From NCBI GenBank assembly GCA_028282095.1, contig JANQIP010000138.1, positions 1 to 35,688 on the forward strand: a stretch of DNA of 35,688 nucleotides, written 5' to 3'. This document shows, in pieces, positions 27,069 through 35,416 of the stretch (the first letter of the stretch is position 1; every line of letters starts with the position of its first letter). The stretch is from Xanthobacteraceae bacterium (lineage in GTDB: Bacteria > Pseudomonadota > Alphaproteobacteria > Rhizobiales > Xanthobacteraceae). The notes under the pieces are model-generated. The model made no database searches. It saw only the letters and a program-made list of their open reading frames with translations, and was not told the DNA's origin. The translations under genes were made by a program, and so were the position numbers.

Positions 27069-27653
27069 TCACCTGCAATCGATGACCTCCCGTTCCGTTA
27101 GCACGAGATCGAGCCGCGCGTCGCGGTCGGTCGCAGGAACTTTCTGGATTTCCTGCACCGAAAAGCCGATTCCGATACAAATCAAAGATTGAGAAGCACG
27201 AAGTCGCGCAAGCGTAAGGTCATAGAAGCCGGCGCCATAGCCGATCCGGTGGCCGGTGCGGTCGAAGGCGGCAAGCGGCACCAGCACGATGTCGGGCGCA
27301 ACTTCAGGCGCGTCGGCGGTTGGCTCAAGCACGCCCCACGGACCGCTCGCGAGCGGCGCGCCGAAACGGAAAGCGCGCAGCGTCAGCGCCTCACCGCGAC
27401 CGGTGACGACCGGCAGTGCCAGCCGGGCACCGGCTTCGACCAGGCGGCGCATCAGCGGCTGCGGATCGAGCTCGCTGCGGATCGGAAGATAGCCGGCAAC
27501 CATCGCGCCGTGCCTGACCGCAAGCGGGAGCGTATGCGCGGCAACCGCTTCGGCGGCGGCGGCGTGCGCGTCTGCCGGCACGGCATCGCGCCGGGCGAGC
27601 GTCGCGCGGCGCAGGTCTTTTTTTTCCATCGTTGGGTCAGCCAATGCGGTCAC
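27069..27653 (-). CDS. 5-formyltetrahydrofolate cyclo-ligase
   Basis: The enzyme converts 5-formyl-THF to 5,10-methenyl-THF using ATP, returning folate to the one-carbon pool. The signature FDRTGHRIGYGAGFYDLTLA (near 130-149) is complete, preceded by DIVLVPLAAFD. The N-terminal KKDLRRATLARRDA (near 10) and YLPIRSELDPQPLM carry the ATP and folate contacts. Its 194 residues are normal; starts at 27653 or 27629 are both possible. The order zapA, 6S RNA, 5-FCL is conserved widely in proteobacteria, where this gene is called ygfA, fau or fthC. Confidence 0.93.
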   Translation of the reverse strand: MTALADPTMEKKDLRRATLARRDAVPADAHAAAAEAVAAHTLPLAVRHGAMVAGYLPIRSELDPQPLMRRLVEAGARLALPVVTGRGEALTLRAFRFGAPLASGPWGVLEPTADAPEVAPDIVLVPLAAFDRTGHRIGYGAGFYDLTLARLRASQSLICIGIGFSVQEIQKVPATDRDARLDLVLTEREVIDCR

Positions 27654-27675
27654 GACGTGTTGCGAGATGACCCCA

Positions 27676-27775
27676 GAGCATGATCCCGAAAAGTTGCAGA
27701 CTTTTCGGGCAAGATCATGCGACCAAACAAAGAGAAAGGGAGCGCGGTTGATTCAAGCTGAATGGATCCGCTCTA
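27676..27775 (+). repeat. Complete palindromic element (A-C)
   Basis: Close to consensus: AGAGCATGATCCCGAAAAG, ACTTTTCGGGCAAGATCATGC, linker CAAACAAAGAGAAAGG, and the C hairpin GAGCGCGGTTG...GGATCCGCTC ending CTAGA. It lies between the 6S RNA and 5-FCL, against the direction of transcription, and would interrupt or cap the 6S-5FCL transcript. Confidence 0.9.
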
Positions 27776-27833
27776 GAAACACGGGCTGCTCCATGTTGAG
27801 GATGCGTCCGGACAAATAGGCGGGCGGGCGGAG

Positions 27834-27996
27834 GGCGCGGAGCCACAGGAGCCGTCGGGGTATTCGATCCCGGGTTCCCTACGTGCGTAGGTGGGCGCCA
27901 TATGTCCGAGCCCACGGGCCCGGTCAGGGACAGCTCCCGTTAGGATCGATAAGGCCCCGGGGATACTGACCCCTAACGCGCACCGCAGCCCCGCAC
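27834..27996 (-). ncRNA. ssrS: 6S RNA
   Basis: 6S RNA binds the sigma-70 RNA polymerase holoenzyme as a mimic of an open promoter. On the minus strand the closing stem is GCGGGGCT (27987-27994) with GGCTCCGC (27837-27844), then GGGGT with ACCCC. A central purine/pyrimidine bubble follows, with the conserved apical hairpin GTGGGC...GCCCAC in CGTGGGCTCGGACATATGGC and the CACCTACG continuation. Size, about 160 nt, and position between zapA and 5-FCL fit the family. A TAGATAT box lies 8-14 nt upstream of the 5' end. Ends are estimates from the closing stem. Confidence 0.86.
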
Positions 27997-28076
27997 ATCG
28001 AATATCTAGGGTGAATTCGCGATTTTTGGAATCGGGATTCGTCCGATCTTTTTGTTCAAGCCTTTTCGCATTGGTT

Positions 28077-28117
28077 GGAGCGCGATGGCTTAAGGTTGAA
28101 TCGATCGCGCTCTTTTT
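28077..28117 (+). repeat. Solo C-type hairpin with T-run
   Basis: GGAGCGCGATGGC...GATCGCGCTC followed by TTTTT. It is the tail hairpin of the palindromic element without its head, and on the plus strand it resembles an intrinsic terminator. A second, weaker fragment (GGGGCGCGATGGCTGAAGG) is at 28247-28290. Confidence 0.6.
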
Positions 28118-28129
28118 ATCCTGAGCGCG

Positions 28130-28234
28130 TAGGGTGGGTTAGCGCCGTAAGGCGCGTAACCCACCGCCGACATGCGCCCGATCGCCGGCCATTCAAACGT
28201 GGGTTACGGCGCTGCGCGCCTAACCCACCCTACA
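28130..28234. repeat. GTAGGGTGGGTTA-type inverted repeat
   Basis: GTAGGGTGGGTTAGCGCC (from 28130) and GCGCCTAACCCACCCTAC (to 28233) form the ends. Internal hairpins are GGGTTAGCGCC...GGCGCGTAACCC and GGGTTACGGCGC...GCGCCTAACCC. Related units are at 10641-10761 and 19995-20036. Confidence 0.82.
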
Positions 28235-28338
28235 AGCCGCACGCTGGGGCGCGATGGCTGAAGGTTGATCGGCATCAGCTCTGCCGGGACTAGATCTTCG
28301 AAATCAGCGTGCATAGCGCGCCAGATGGATGCGCTGCG

Positions 28339-28725
28339 TCATCCCGCGGGGACATCGTGGCTGTCGCCGACCCCGTTGAGGGCCGCGGTGACGCGCTCGA
28401 TCCGTTCGGCCGCGGCATTCAATGCGGCGATGATCGCCGCACTCGTCTTCTGGGAATGGTCGGCGACGACCTGACGCCCTTCCTGCAAAACGGCAAGTTC
28501 ATCCTCGAAGCGCCTCATCCGCTGTGACATTTCCGCAAGCTCATCGGAAATGAGCAGGGCCGCCATCACGGTCAGGCGCATGTCGCCGATTTCGCCGAAA
28601 CTGGTGCGCAGCCGGGCGATGCGCTGGTCGAGCTCATGGGCGAGCCGGGCGAGATGATGCTCCTGGCCATCATCGCAGGCCATTCGGTACTGCCGGCCAT
28701 TAATCGTGACGCTTACGTGAGGCAT
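28339..28725 (-). CDS. zapA: Cell division protein ZapA
   Basis: ZapA binds FtsZ polymers and promotes Z-ring bundling. The globular head begins MPHVSVTINGRQYRMACDDG and continues with HLARLAHELDQRIARLR, a typical ZapA head. A long helix from about residue 45 to 115 (LTVMAALLISDELAEM, then heptad-rich sequence) forms the coiled-coil dimerisation arm. At 128 residues it is slightly longer than the E. coli protein. It follows the DUF4164 gene by 30 bp and precedes 6S RNA. Confidence 0.93.
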   Translation of the reverse strand: MPHVSVTINGRQYRMACDDGQEHHLARLAHELDQRIARLRTSFGEIGDMRLTVMAALLISDELAEMSQRMRRFEDELAVLQEGRQVVADHSQKTSAAIIAALNAAAERIERVTAALNGVGDSHDVPAG

Positions 28726-28755
28726 GGCCGTTCGCCACCGTTATTCATGCCGGCA

Positions 28756-29034
28756 TCACGGTTCGCCGGCGATCACCTTTTGGATGCTTTGGATCGCCGT
28801 TTCAAGCTGGCCCGCGACCGTGCGGTTGGCCTGCTCGAGCCGCAGCGCGCGCGCGACCGCCTGATCGAGCTCGCTCGCGAGGCGCGACCGATCGACCCCG
28901 AGATTGTATAACTCGTCGGAGAGGTCGCCCCGCCCGTGCTCTCGCTCCAGGCGGCAATCGACGGCCTCCTCCAGCGCCCGCAGGGCCCGCTCAAGCCGGG
29001 TCGTCGCCGCTTCCACCGCGGTTGCTTCCGTCAT
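28756..29034 (-). CDS. DUF4164-family coiled-coil protein
   Basis: A 92-residue, almost wholly helical protein with heptad spacing (ATTRLERALRALEEAVD, DRSRLASELDQAVARALRL, VAGQLETAIQSIQKVI). Proteins of this size immediately upstream of zapA in Hyphomicrobiales fall in DUF4164. The position suggests a link with ZapA or division, but no function is established to my knowledge. The start ATG 29034 is 365 bp from tkt, with which it diverges. Confidence 0.82.
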   Translation of the reverse strand: MTEATAVEAATTRLERALRALEEAVDCRLEREHGRGDLSDELYNLGVDRSRLASELDQAVARALRLEQANRTVAGQLETAIQSIQKVIAGEP

Positions 29035-29399
29035 CGGCGGCCCCTCAACGCCACGTTCAAGCCGTGCCCCAAAACCGTTTTGACGGCAGATAAATGGATA
29101 GCGAAGCTTACGTTCTTTGGTCGCCGTCCGTCAATCGATGGACGACCTTGCGCACAGGACTGAATGGGAAGTATATCCCTGCTCCCGCCCCGCGACGCGC
29201 GGTCAGTTCCGGCGCGTTGACACCGGGCCTCCACAGGCCTAATCAGTCCGCAAACTCGGGATCCCCGAGGCTCTTCAAGTTAAAGTCGGCCCCCCACCGC
29301 TCTTGGCCGGCCGTCACCGCGATCAGTCAGGATATCGCCTGGCCCAGCCACGGCCGATGATGACGCTTTATCGCGGAACAAGTTGAGGCCGCTTAGTCA
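29035..29399. other. Divergent promoter region of DUF4164-zapA and tkt
   Basis: No gene or repeat recognised. It must contain promoters in both directions. Short inverted sequences occur (for example CGTCCGTC/GACGACC near 29127), but none is strong enough to name as an operator. Confidence 0.4.
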
Positions 29400-31397
29400 A
29401 TGATTTCACGCGCCCAGCACGACCGGATGGCGAATGCGATCCGCGCGCTCTCCATGGATGCCATCGAACAGGCCCAGTCGGGTCATCCGGGTCTTCCCCT
29501 CGGCGCCGCCGATTTTGCGACCGTCCTTTTCACACGGGCCTTGAAGTACGACCCCTCCCGGCCGGACTGGCTCGACCGCGACCGTTTCGTGCTGTCTGCC
29601 GGTCACGGCTCGATGCTGCTCTACGCGCTGCTCCACCTGACCGGATATGAGGCGGTTACGATCGACGAGATCAAGCGGTTTCGCCAGCTCGGCTCGCTCA
29701 CGCCCGGTCACCCCGAGGTCGGCGTCACCCCCGGGGTGGAGACCACCACCGGGCCGCTGGGGCAGGGCCTTGCCAATGCGGTCGGCATGGCCATTGCCGA
29801 GCGGCACCTTGCCGCCGAGTTCGGCCCCGAGCTGGTCGACCACCGCACCTATGTGCTCGCCTCCGATGGCGACCTGATGGAAGGCATCAGCCACGAGTCG
29901 ATTGCGCTTGCCGGCCATCTGCGGCTCAACAAGCTCATCGTTCTGTACGATGAGAACCGCGTCAGCATCGACGGGCCGCTGCTCCTGACCGACTCGGTCG
30001 ATCAGGTCGCGCGATTCAAGGCTGCCGGATGGGCGGCGACCCGGATCGACGGCCATGATCCCGCGGTGATCGCCTCGGCGCTTGCGGCCGCGCGCGCGAG
30101 CGAACTGCCGAGCCTCATCGCCTGCCGCACCATCATCGCATTCGGCGCGCCGACCAAGGCCGGCACCGAGGGCTCGCATGGGGCGCCGCTCGGTGCCGAG
30201 GAGGTCGCCGGAACGCGCGTCGATTTGAACTGGCCTTACCCGCCTTTCGAGATCCCGGAAGAGATCCTTCAGGCCTGGCGCATGGCCGGACAGCGATCCG
30301 AGCCCATCCGCCAGGCATGGGAACGGCGCTACAATGCGATGCCGGCCGACAGGCGGGCCGAGTTCGATCGCCGGATGCGCGGCGAACTGCCGGCCGAGCG
30401 GGTGCAGGCGGTCGTGAGCAAGGTCAAGGAGCAACTGGCCGCCGAGCCCAAGAGCATCGCAACGCGCGCCGCCTCCGGACTCGCCCTTCAGGCCCTCATC
30501 CCCGCCATTCCCGAGCTGGTCGGCGGATCGGCCGACCTCACCGGCTCCAACAACACCAAGATCAAAGGCATGCCGGTGCTGACCGCGGCGTTCCCCGGCG
30601 GCCGCTATATCCATTACGGCATTCGCGAACACGCGATGGCCGGGGCGATGAACGGAATGGTTCTGCACGGCGGGATGATTCCCTATTCCGGCACGTTCCT
30701 CGTCTTCTCCGACTATTGCCGCCCCTCGCTGCGTCTTGCGGCCTTCATGGGTTTGCGCGTCATCCATGTGATGACGCACGATTCGATCGGTATCGGCGAG
30801 GACGGCCCGACGCATCATCCGGTCGAGCAGCTTTCCGCCCTGCGCGCGATCCCGCGCCTGCAGGTGTTCCGCCCTTGCGATGCGGTCGAGACCGCAGAGT
30901 GCTGGCAACTGGCGCTGCAATCGGCCGGCCGGCCGAGCGTATTGTCGTTGACACGGCAAAACGTGACGCAATTGCGCACCGACTTCGATGCGGAGAACCG
31001 CTGTGCGCTCGGCGCCTACGAGCTTGTCCCGGCACAGGGCGACGCGGCCGAAGTTTCGTTCTTCGCGACCGGTTCGGAGGTTGCTACCGCAGTCGAGGCG
31101 CAGCGCCTGCTTGCGGACCGCGGCATTTCGGCGCGGGTCGTCTCCGTGCCCTGTTTCGAGCTGTTGTTTGACGCTCCGGCCGAGGCCCGTCACGCTATCA
31201 TCGGGAAGGCGCCGGTAAAGATTGCGGTTGAGGCCGGCATCCGTCAGGGATGGGACGCGATAATCGGGGTCGATGGCGTCTTCATCGGCATGCCGGATTA
31301 CGGATTCAGCGCTCCGCACAAGGAGCTGTTCCACCATTTCGGCATCACGCCCGAAAAGGTGGCTGAGGTCGCGTTGACAAAGCTCAATCGACAGTGA
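29400..31397 (+). CDS. tkt: Transketolase
   Basis: Transketolase moves two-carbon ketol units between sugar phosphates in the pentose phosphate pathway, using thiamine diphosphate. The cofactor-binding region reads [20 protein letters not shown] near 155-175. [19 protein letters not shown] (near 60) and [14 protein letters not shown] (near 117) are also typical. The pyrimidine-domain glutamate is in [16 protein letters not shown] near 410, and [18 protein letters not shown] (near 460) carries the substrate histidine. 665 residues is full-length. It leads a plus-strand cluster with gap, pgk and fda, so it serves glycolysis and gluconeogenesis as well; no RuBisCO or phosphoribulokinase gene is in the window. 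Confidence 0.98.
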   Translation: MISRAQHDRMANAIRALSMDAIEQAQSGHPGLPLGAADFATVLFTRALKYDPSRPDWLDRDRFVLSAGHGSMLLYALLHLTGYEAVTIDEIKRFRQLGSLTPGHPEVGVTPGVETTTGPLGQGLANAVGMAIAERHLAAEFGPELVDHRTYVLASDGDLMEGISHESIALAGHLRLNKLIVLYDENRVSIDGPLLLTDSVDQVARFKAAGWAATRIDGHDPAVIASALAAARASELPSLIACRTIIAFGAPTKAGTEGSHGAPLGAEEVAGTRVDLNWPYPPFEIPEEILQAWRMAGQRSEPIRQAWERRYNAMPADRRAEFDRRMRGELPAERVQAVVSKVKEQLAAEPKSIATRAASGLALQALIPAIPELVGGSADLTGSNNTKIKGMPVLTAAFPGGRYIHYGIREHAMAGAMNGMVLHGGMIPYSGTFLVFSDYCRPSLRLAAFMGLRVIHVMTHDSIGIGEDGPTHHPVEQLSALRAIPRLQVFRPCDAVETAECWQLALQSAGRPSVLSLTRQNVTQLRTDFDAENRCALGAYELVPAQGDAAEVSFFATGSEVATAVEAQRLLADRGISARVVSVPCFELLFDAPAEARHAIIGKAPVKIAVEAGIRQGWDAIIGVDGVFIGMPDYGFSAPHKELFHHFGITPEKVAEVALTKLNRQ

Positions 31398-31506
31398 AAA
31401 GGAATCGGCCGAAATCGGCTCGCATTCCCCCGGAATAAAATCGACTGTTCGCGTTCAAGGAGTCGACGCATTCGCGCAGGCTTTCGGCGCACATAAGGAG
31501 AAGAGC

Positions 31507-32514
31507 ATGGCTGTTCGGGTTGCTATCAACGGATTTGGACGTATCGGCCGCCTCGTCTTGCGCGCCATCGCCGAGTCGGGTCGCAAGGATATTGTGGTCG
31601 TTGGGGTCAATGATCTCGGGCCGGTCGAGACCAATGCGCATCTCCTGCGCTTCGACTCCGTACACGGGCCGTTTCCGCGCGAGGTCAAGGTCAGCGGCGA
31701 CACGTTCGATTACGGCGACGGGCCGGTCAAGGTAACGGCGATCAAGGATCCCGCCCAGTTGCCGTGGAAAGATCTCGGCGTCGACGTTGCGTTCGAGTGC
31801 ACCGGTATTTTCACCGCCAAGGAAAAGGCGAAGGCGCATATCGACGCGGGGGCGAAACGGGTGATCGTTTCGGCGCCGGCGGACGGGGCCGATCTCACCG
31901 TCGTTTACGGCGTCAACCACGACAAGCTGACCAAAGACCATGTCGTCGTCTCGAACGCCTCCTGCACGACCAACTGTCTGGCGCCGGTCGCCAAGGTGCT
32001 GAACGACGCGGTCGGGATCGAAAAGGGCTTCATGACCACGATCCACGCCTTTACCGGCGACCAGCCGACGCTCGACACCATGCACAAGGACCTCTATCGC
32101 GCGCGTGCGGCGTCGCTGTCGATGATCCCGACCTCCACCGGCGCCGCCAAGGCGGTCGGCCTGGTGCTGCCCGAGCTTGCCGGCAAGCTCGATGGCGTCG
32201 CCATCCGGGTGCCGACGCCCAATGTGTCGGTGGTGGACCTGAAATTCGTCGCCAAGCGCGCGACCTCCAAGGATGAGATCAACGCCGCGATCAAGTCGGC
32301 GGCCGAGCAACAGCTCAAGGGCATTCTCGGCTATACTGAGCAGCCCAACGTCTCAGTCGACTTCAACCATGATCCGCGTTCCTCGGTCTTCCACATGGAC
32401 CAGACCAAGGTGATGGACGGCAATCTCGTGCGCATCATGTCTTGGTATGACAACGAGTGGGGCTTTTCGAACCGCATGGCCGACACCGCGGTGGCGATGG
32501 TGAAGTTGATCTGA
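31507..32514 (+). CDS. gap: Glyceraldehyde-3-phosphate dehydrogenase
   Basis: GAPDH oxidises glyceraldehyde-3-phosphate to 1,3-bisphosphoglycerate with NAD+. NGFGRIGRLVLRA (8-20) binds the cofactor, and the active cysteine is Cys153 in SNASCTTNCLAP. The paired histidine lies in IHAFTGDQ, and WYDNEWGFSNRM is at the C-terminus. NDLG at 35-38 is in the NAD-preferring position. 335 residues is normal. A strong AAGGAG ribosome-binding site lies 8 nt before ATG 31507. It is 109 bp after tkt. Confidence 0.98.
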   Translation: MAVRVAINGFGRIGRLVLRAIAESGRKDIVVVGVNDLGPVETNAHLLRFDSVHGPFPREVKVSGDTFDYGDGPVKVTAIKDPAQLPWKDLGVDVAFECTGIFTAKEKAKAHIDAGAKRVIVSAPADGADLTVVYGVNHDKLTKDHVVVSNASCTTNCLAPVAKVLNDAVGIEKGFMTTIHAFTGDQPTLDTMHKDLYRARAASLSMIPTSTGAAKAVGLVLPELAGKLDGVAIRVPTPNVSVVDLKFVAKRATSKDEINAAIKSAAEQQLKGILGYTEQPNVSVDFNHDPRSSVFHMDQTKVMDGNLVRIMSWYDNEWGFSNRMADTAVAMVKLI

Positions 32515-32816
32515 ACAGTGCGATGAAACGCACGCTTGGGCGGCGAGGAACGGGTTGCGGCGGTGTCACCGCCGCTTGAGCCCTCGCCGCGTCAGGCGGT
32601 ACGGCGCAACCTCTAAAGAGGCAGGTTTTCGCGTCGTCCTGATTTAGGGCTGGCCAACGAGAATGGACGGCGAGTTGAACGCGATCGGCAGGGCAGCCGC
32701 CGTGACAACCGGGTGCCTTTCGCAATCTGCGATTATGGTTCAGCTTGCATGGCTTTCGTCGCGACACGAAGGGCCTTTGTCGCAAGATTTGGCACGATTT
32801 TTCGGCTAGGGATCAC
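32515..32816. other. gap-pgk intergenic region
   Basis: About 300 bp without a gene. It contains a perfect 9-bp palindromic stem (GCGGCGGTG/CACCGCCGC, 32557-32575) with no following T-run, which may stabilise the gap mRNA 3' end. The remainder shows no repeat or motif I recognise. Confidence 0.4.
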
Positions 32817-34013
32817 ATGTCAGCATTTCGCACACTCGATCAGGCCGACGTGAAGGGCAAGCGCGTGCTGCTCCGCGTCGACCTCAATGTTCCGATGGAA
32901 GACGGCAAGGTCACTGACGTGACCCGCATCGAGCGCGCCGCCGAAACCATCAACGAACTCGCCGACAAGGGGGCGAAGGTCATCCTGCTCGCCCATTTCG
33001 GGCGCCCGAAAAAGGGACCCGAGGCGAAATTCACGCTCAAGCCGGTCGCCGACACGGTCGCCGAGGTGATCAAGCGGCCGGTCGCCTTCGCCAGCGATTG
33101 CATCGGTCCGGAGGCGGAAAAGGCCGTCGCCGCGATGAAGCCGGGCGACGTCTTGTGCCTGGAGAATACGCGCTTCCATCCGGAGGAGGAAAAGAACGAT
33201 CCCGCCTTCGTCGATGCGCTCGCCAAGCTCGGCGATATCTGGGTGAACGACGCCTTCTCCGCTGCGCACCGGGCCCATGCCACGACCGAAGGGCTCGGCC
33301 ACAAAATGCCCGCTTATGCCGGGCGCACCATGCAGGCCGAGCTCGACGCGCTTGGCCAGGCGCTGGAAGCGCCGCAGCGTCCGGTCGCCGCGGTCGTCGG
33401 CGGCGCCAAGATCTCCGGCAAGCTCGACCTGCTCGGAAACCTGCTCGATAAGGTCGACGTGCTCATCATCGGCGGCGGCATGGCGAACACGTTCCTCGCC
33501 GCGCAGGGTCATCCGATCGGCAAGTCGCTGAGCGAGAACGACCTCGTTCAGACGGCGCGCGATATCATGGCCAAGGCGAAAGCGACCAATCGCGAGATCG
33601 TGCTGCCGATCGACGTGGTCGTGGCGCAAAAATTCGAAGCCAATGCGCCGACCCGTACCGTCGATATCGACAGTGTCGGCCCCGACGACATGATCCTCGA
33701 TCTTGGGCCGCGCTCGATCGAACACGCGGTCTCTTCCCTCGCGCGGATGAAGACCGTCGTGTGGAACGGCCCGCTCGGTGCATTCGAGACCAAGCCATTC
33801 GATGTCGGCACGGTGCAGGTTGCCGACGCTGCGGCGGCGCGCTCGGCGAGCGGCGGGCTCGTCACCGTAGCGGGCGGCGGCGACACCGTGGCCGCGCTCA
33901 ATCACGCTGGCGCGGCCGATCGCTTCACTTATATTTCGACTGCCGGCGGGGCCTTCCTCGAATGGCTGGAAGGCAAGGCACTGCCGGGCGTCGAAATCCT
34001 GCGGGCGAAATAG
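32817..34013 (+). CDS. pgk: Phosphoglycerate kinase
   Basis: PGK transfers the acyl phosphate of 1,3-bisphosphoglycerate to ADP. The signature KRVLLRVDLNVPMEDGKV lies at about residues 15-33. Other conserved parts are HFGRPKKGPEAKF, LENTRFHPEEEKNDP, NDAFSAAHRAHATTEG, GGAKISGKLD and the nucleotide loop GGGDTVAALN near 360. ATG 32817 gives 398 residues and has TAGGGA 5 nt upstream; the frame extends 24 codons further up without similarity. Confidence 0.98.
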   Translation: MSAFRTLDQADVKGKRVLLRVDLNVPMEDGKVTDVTRIERAAETINELADKGAKVILLAHFGRPKKGPEAKFTLKPVADTVAEVIKRPVAFASDCIGPEAEKAVAAMKPGDVLCLENTRFHPEEEKNDPAFVDALAKLGDIWVNDAFSAAHRAHATTEGLGHKMPAYAGRTMQAELDALGQALEAPQRPVAAVVGGAKISGKLDLLGNLLDKVDVLIIGGGMANTFLAAQGHPIGKSLSENDLVQTARDIMAKAKATNREIVLPIDVVVAQKFEANAPTRTVDIDSVGPDDMILDLGPRSIEHAVSSLARMKTVVWNGPLGAFETKPFDVGTVQVADAAAARSASGGLVTVAGGGDTVAALNHAGAADRFTYISTAGGAFLEWLEGKALPGVEILRAK

Positions 34014-34158
34014 CCCGCATTGTCTCCGTCAGGGGTGGACCGGTTCGGCCACCCCGAGAGCATGATCTCACGCATGACCGCGCAGATGGCCGAACGAGAC
34101 TGAAAGTGACCGCCAATCCGGCGGCCAAGCAATAGAGCTCATCACACGGAGGTTCCCA

Positions 34159-35046
34159 ATGAACGCTCAACAGAACGAACGCATGCGCACCGGAAAGGGC
34201 TTCATCGCGGCCCTCGATCAGAGCGGCGGCAGCACGCCGAAGGCCCTCAAGCTCTATGGCGTCGAGGAGAGCCAGTACAACGGTGAAAGCCAGATGTACG
34301 ACAAGATTCACGAGATGCGCTCGCGGATCATCATGAGCCCGTCCTTCACCAGCGAAGGAGTCCTCGCCGCCATTCTGTTCGAGCAGACCATGGACCGCGA
34401 GATCGGCGGCAAGCCCACCGCGACCTATCTGTGGGAAGAAAAGGGAATCGTTCCGATCCTCAAGATCGACAAGGGCCTCGCCGACACGGCTGACGGCGTG
34501 CAACTGATGAAACCCGTCCCGGACCTTGACGACCTGCTCAAGCGCGCCGTCGCGAAGGGGATTTACGGGACGAAGGAGCGCTCGGTCATCAAGGAGGCCA
34601 ACGAAGCCGGCATCAAGGCGATCGCAGCCCAGCAGTTCGAGTGGGGCAAGCAGGTGTTGGCGCACGGCCTCGTGCCGATCCTCGAGCCCGAGGTGGACAT
34701 CAAGGCCCCCAACAAGGCCGAATGCGAGAAGATCCTCAAGCGCGAGCTGCTCGCCGGCCTGGACGGCCTCAAAGATGGCCAGCAGGTCATCTTCAAGTTG
34801 ACCATCCCGGACGAGGACAATTTCTACGCCGATCTGATCAAACACCCCAAGGTTGCGCGGGTCGTCGCATTGTCCGGCGGATACACAAGGGACGACGCCT
34901 GCGACAAGCTCGCCCGCAACAACGGCATGATCGCCTCCTTCAGCCGGGCGCTGACCGAGGGCCTGAGCGCCCAGCAGAGCGACGCCGATTTCAACCAGAC
35001 GATGAAGGGCACGATCGGCAAGATCTACCAGGCCTCAATCACCTGA
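34159..35046 (+). CDS. fda: Fructose-bisphosphate aldolase class I
   Basis: A class I (Schiff-base) aldolase that cleaves or forms fructose-1,6-bisphosphate in glycolysis and gluconeogenesis. GKGFIAALDQSGGSTPKALK (near 13-32) is the N-terminal signature of the bacterial class I group. VPILKIDKGL (near 102) and LVPILEPEVDIKAPNK (near 170) follow, and the Schiff-base lysine is likely in VIFKLTIPD near 210. 295 residues matches the group found in staphylococci and alphaproteobacteria. GGAGG lies 6 nt before ATG 34159. A strong terminator follows at 35072. Confidence 0.96.
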   Translation: MNAQQNERMRTGKGFIAALDQSGGSTPKALKLYGVEESQYNGESQMYDKIHEMRSRIIMSPSFTSEGVLAAILFEQTMDREIGGKPTATYLWEEKGIVPILKIDKGLADTADGVQLMKPVPDLDDLLKRAVAKGIYGTKERSVIKEANEAGIKAIAAQQFEWGKQVLAHGLVPILEPEVDIKAPNKAECEKILKRELLAGLDGLKDGQQVIFKLTIPDEDNFYADLIKHPKVARVVALSGGYTRDDACDKLARNNGMIASFSRALTEGLSAQQSDADFNQTMKGTIGKIYQASIT

Positions 35047-35071
35047 GTTTGGTCACCAGAAATGTAACGAG

Positions 35072-35104
35072 CCGCCGTCCGAGCAACTCGGGCGGCGGTT
35101 TTTT
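35072..35104 (+). terminator. Rho-independent terminator of fda
   Basis: A 12-bp stem (35072-35083 with 35087-35098, one G-U pair) around CAA is followed by six T residues. It ends the tkt-gap-pgk-fda cluster. Between it and 35228 I see no gene. Confidence 0.92.
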
Positions 35105-35227
35105 GCGTTCTCTGTTCACAGGGCTTGCCCGGCCATTTTGCTTTGGCGCATCTTCCGATGAGGCGGGAGCCGGTTCGCCGCAGGACGTGCGGTCCTTGAT
35201 GCATCGGCCGGTCAAGCCAATCGGCAA

Positions 35228-35306
35228 TCCGTTCATTCCCGCGAAAGCGGGAACCCAGTTCCTTGAGTGAACTCCGGGTCCGCGCCTTGCGCGGGGACGA
35301 ACGGAC
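35228..35306. repeat. TTCCCGCGAAAGCGGGAA-type inverted repeat
   Basis: Outer arms TCCGTTC and GAACGGA enclose two hairpins, TCCCGCGAAAGCGGGA and CCGCGCCTTGCGCGG. This is a fourth repeat family, of the kind widespread in proteobacterial intergenic DNA. It lies between the fda terminator and the thiE-like ORF. Confidence 0.72.
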
Positions 35307-35416
35307 CAAGTACCTACTGTTCAATGGAATAGGATCAGTTCCGATTCCGGCGGCGCGGCATTCGTTTGGGGCGGATTGCCCCCTTTCCGCCGAATTACCC
35401 GAGCATGCGGGGCGCC

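Noticed and set aside
29406..31337. 643-codon minus-strand frame opposite transketolase
   Set aside because: Shadow of a clear tkt gene; no motif and no ribosome-binding site.
29400..35046. A Calvin-cycle (cbb) operon
   Set aside because: tkt, gap, pgk and fda are present but no RuBisCO, phosphoribulokinase or CbbR gene is in the window, and gaps of 100-300 bp separate the genes.
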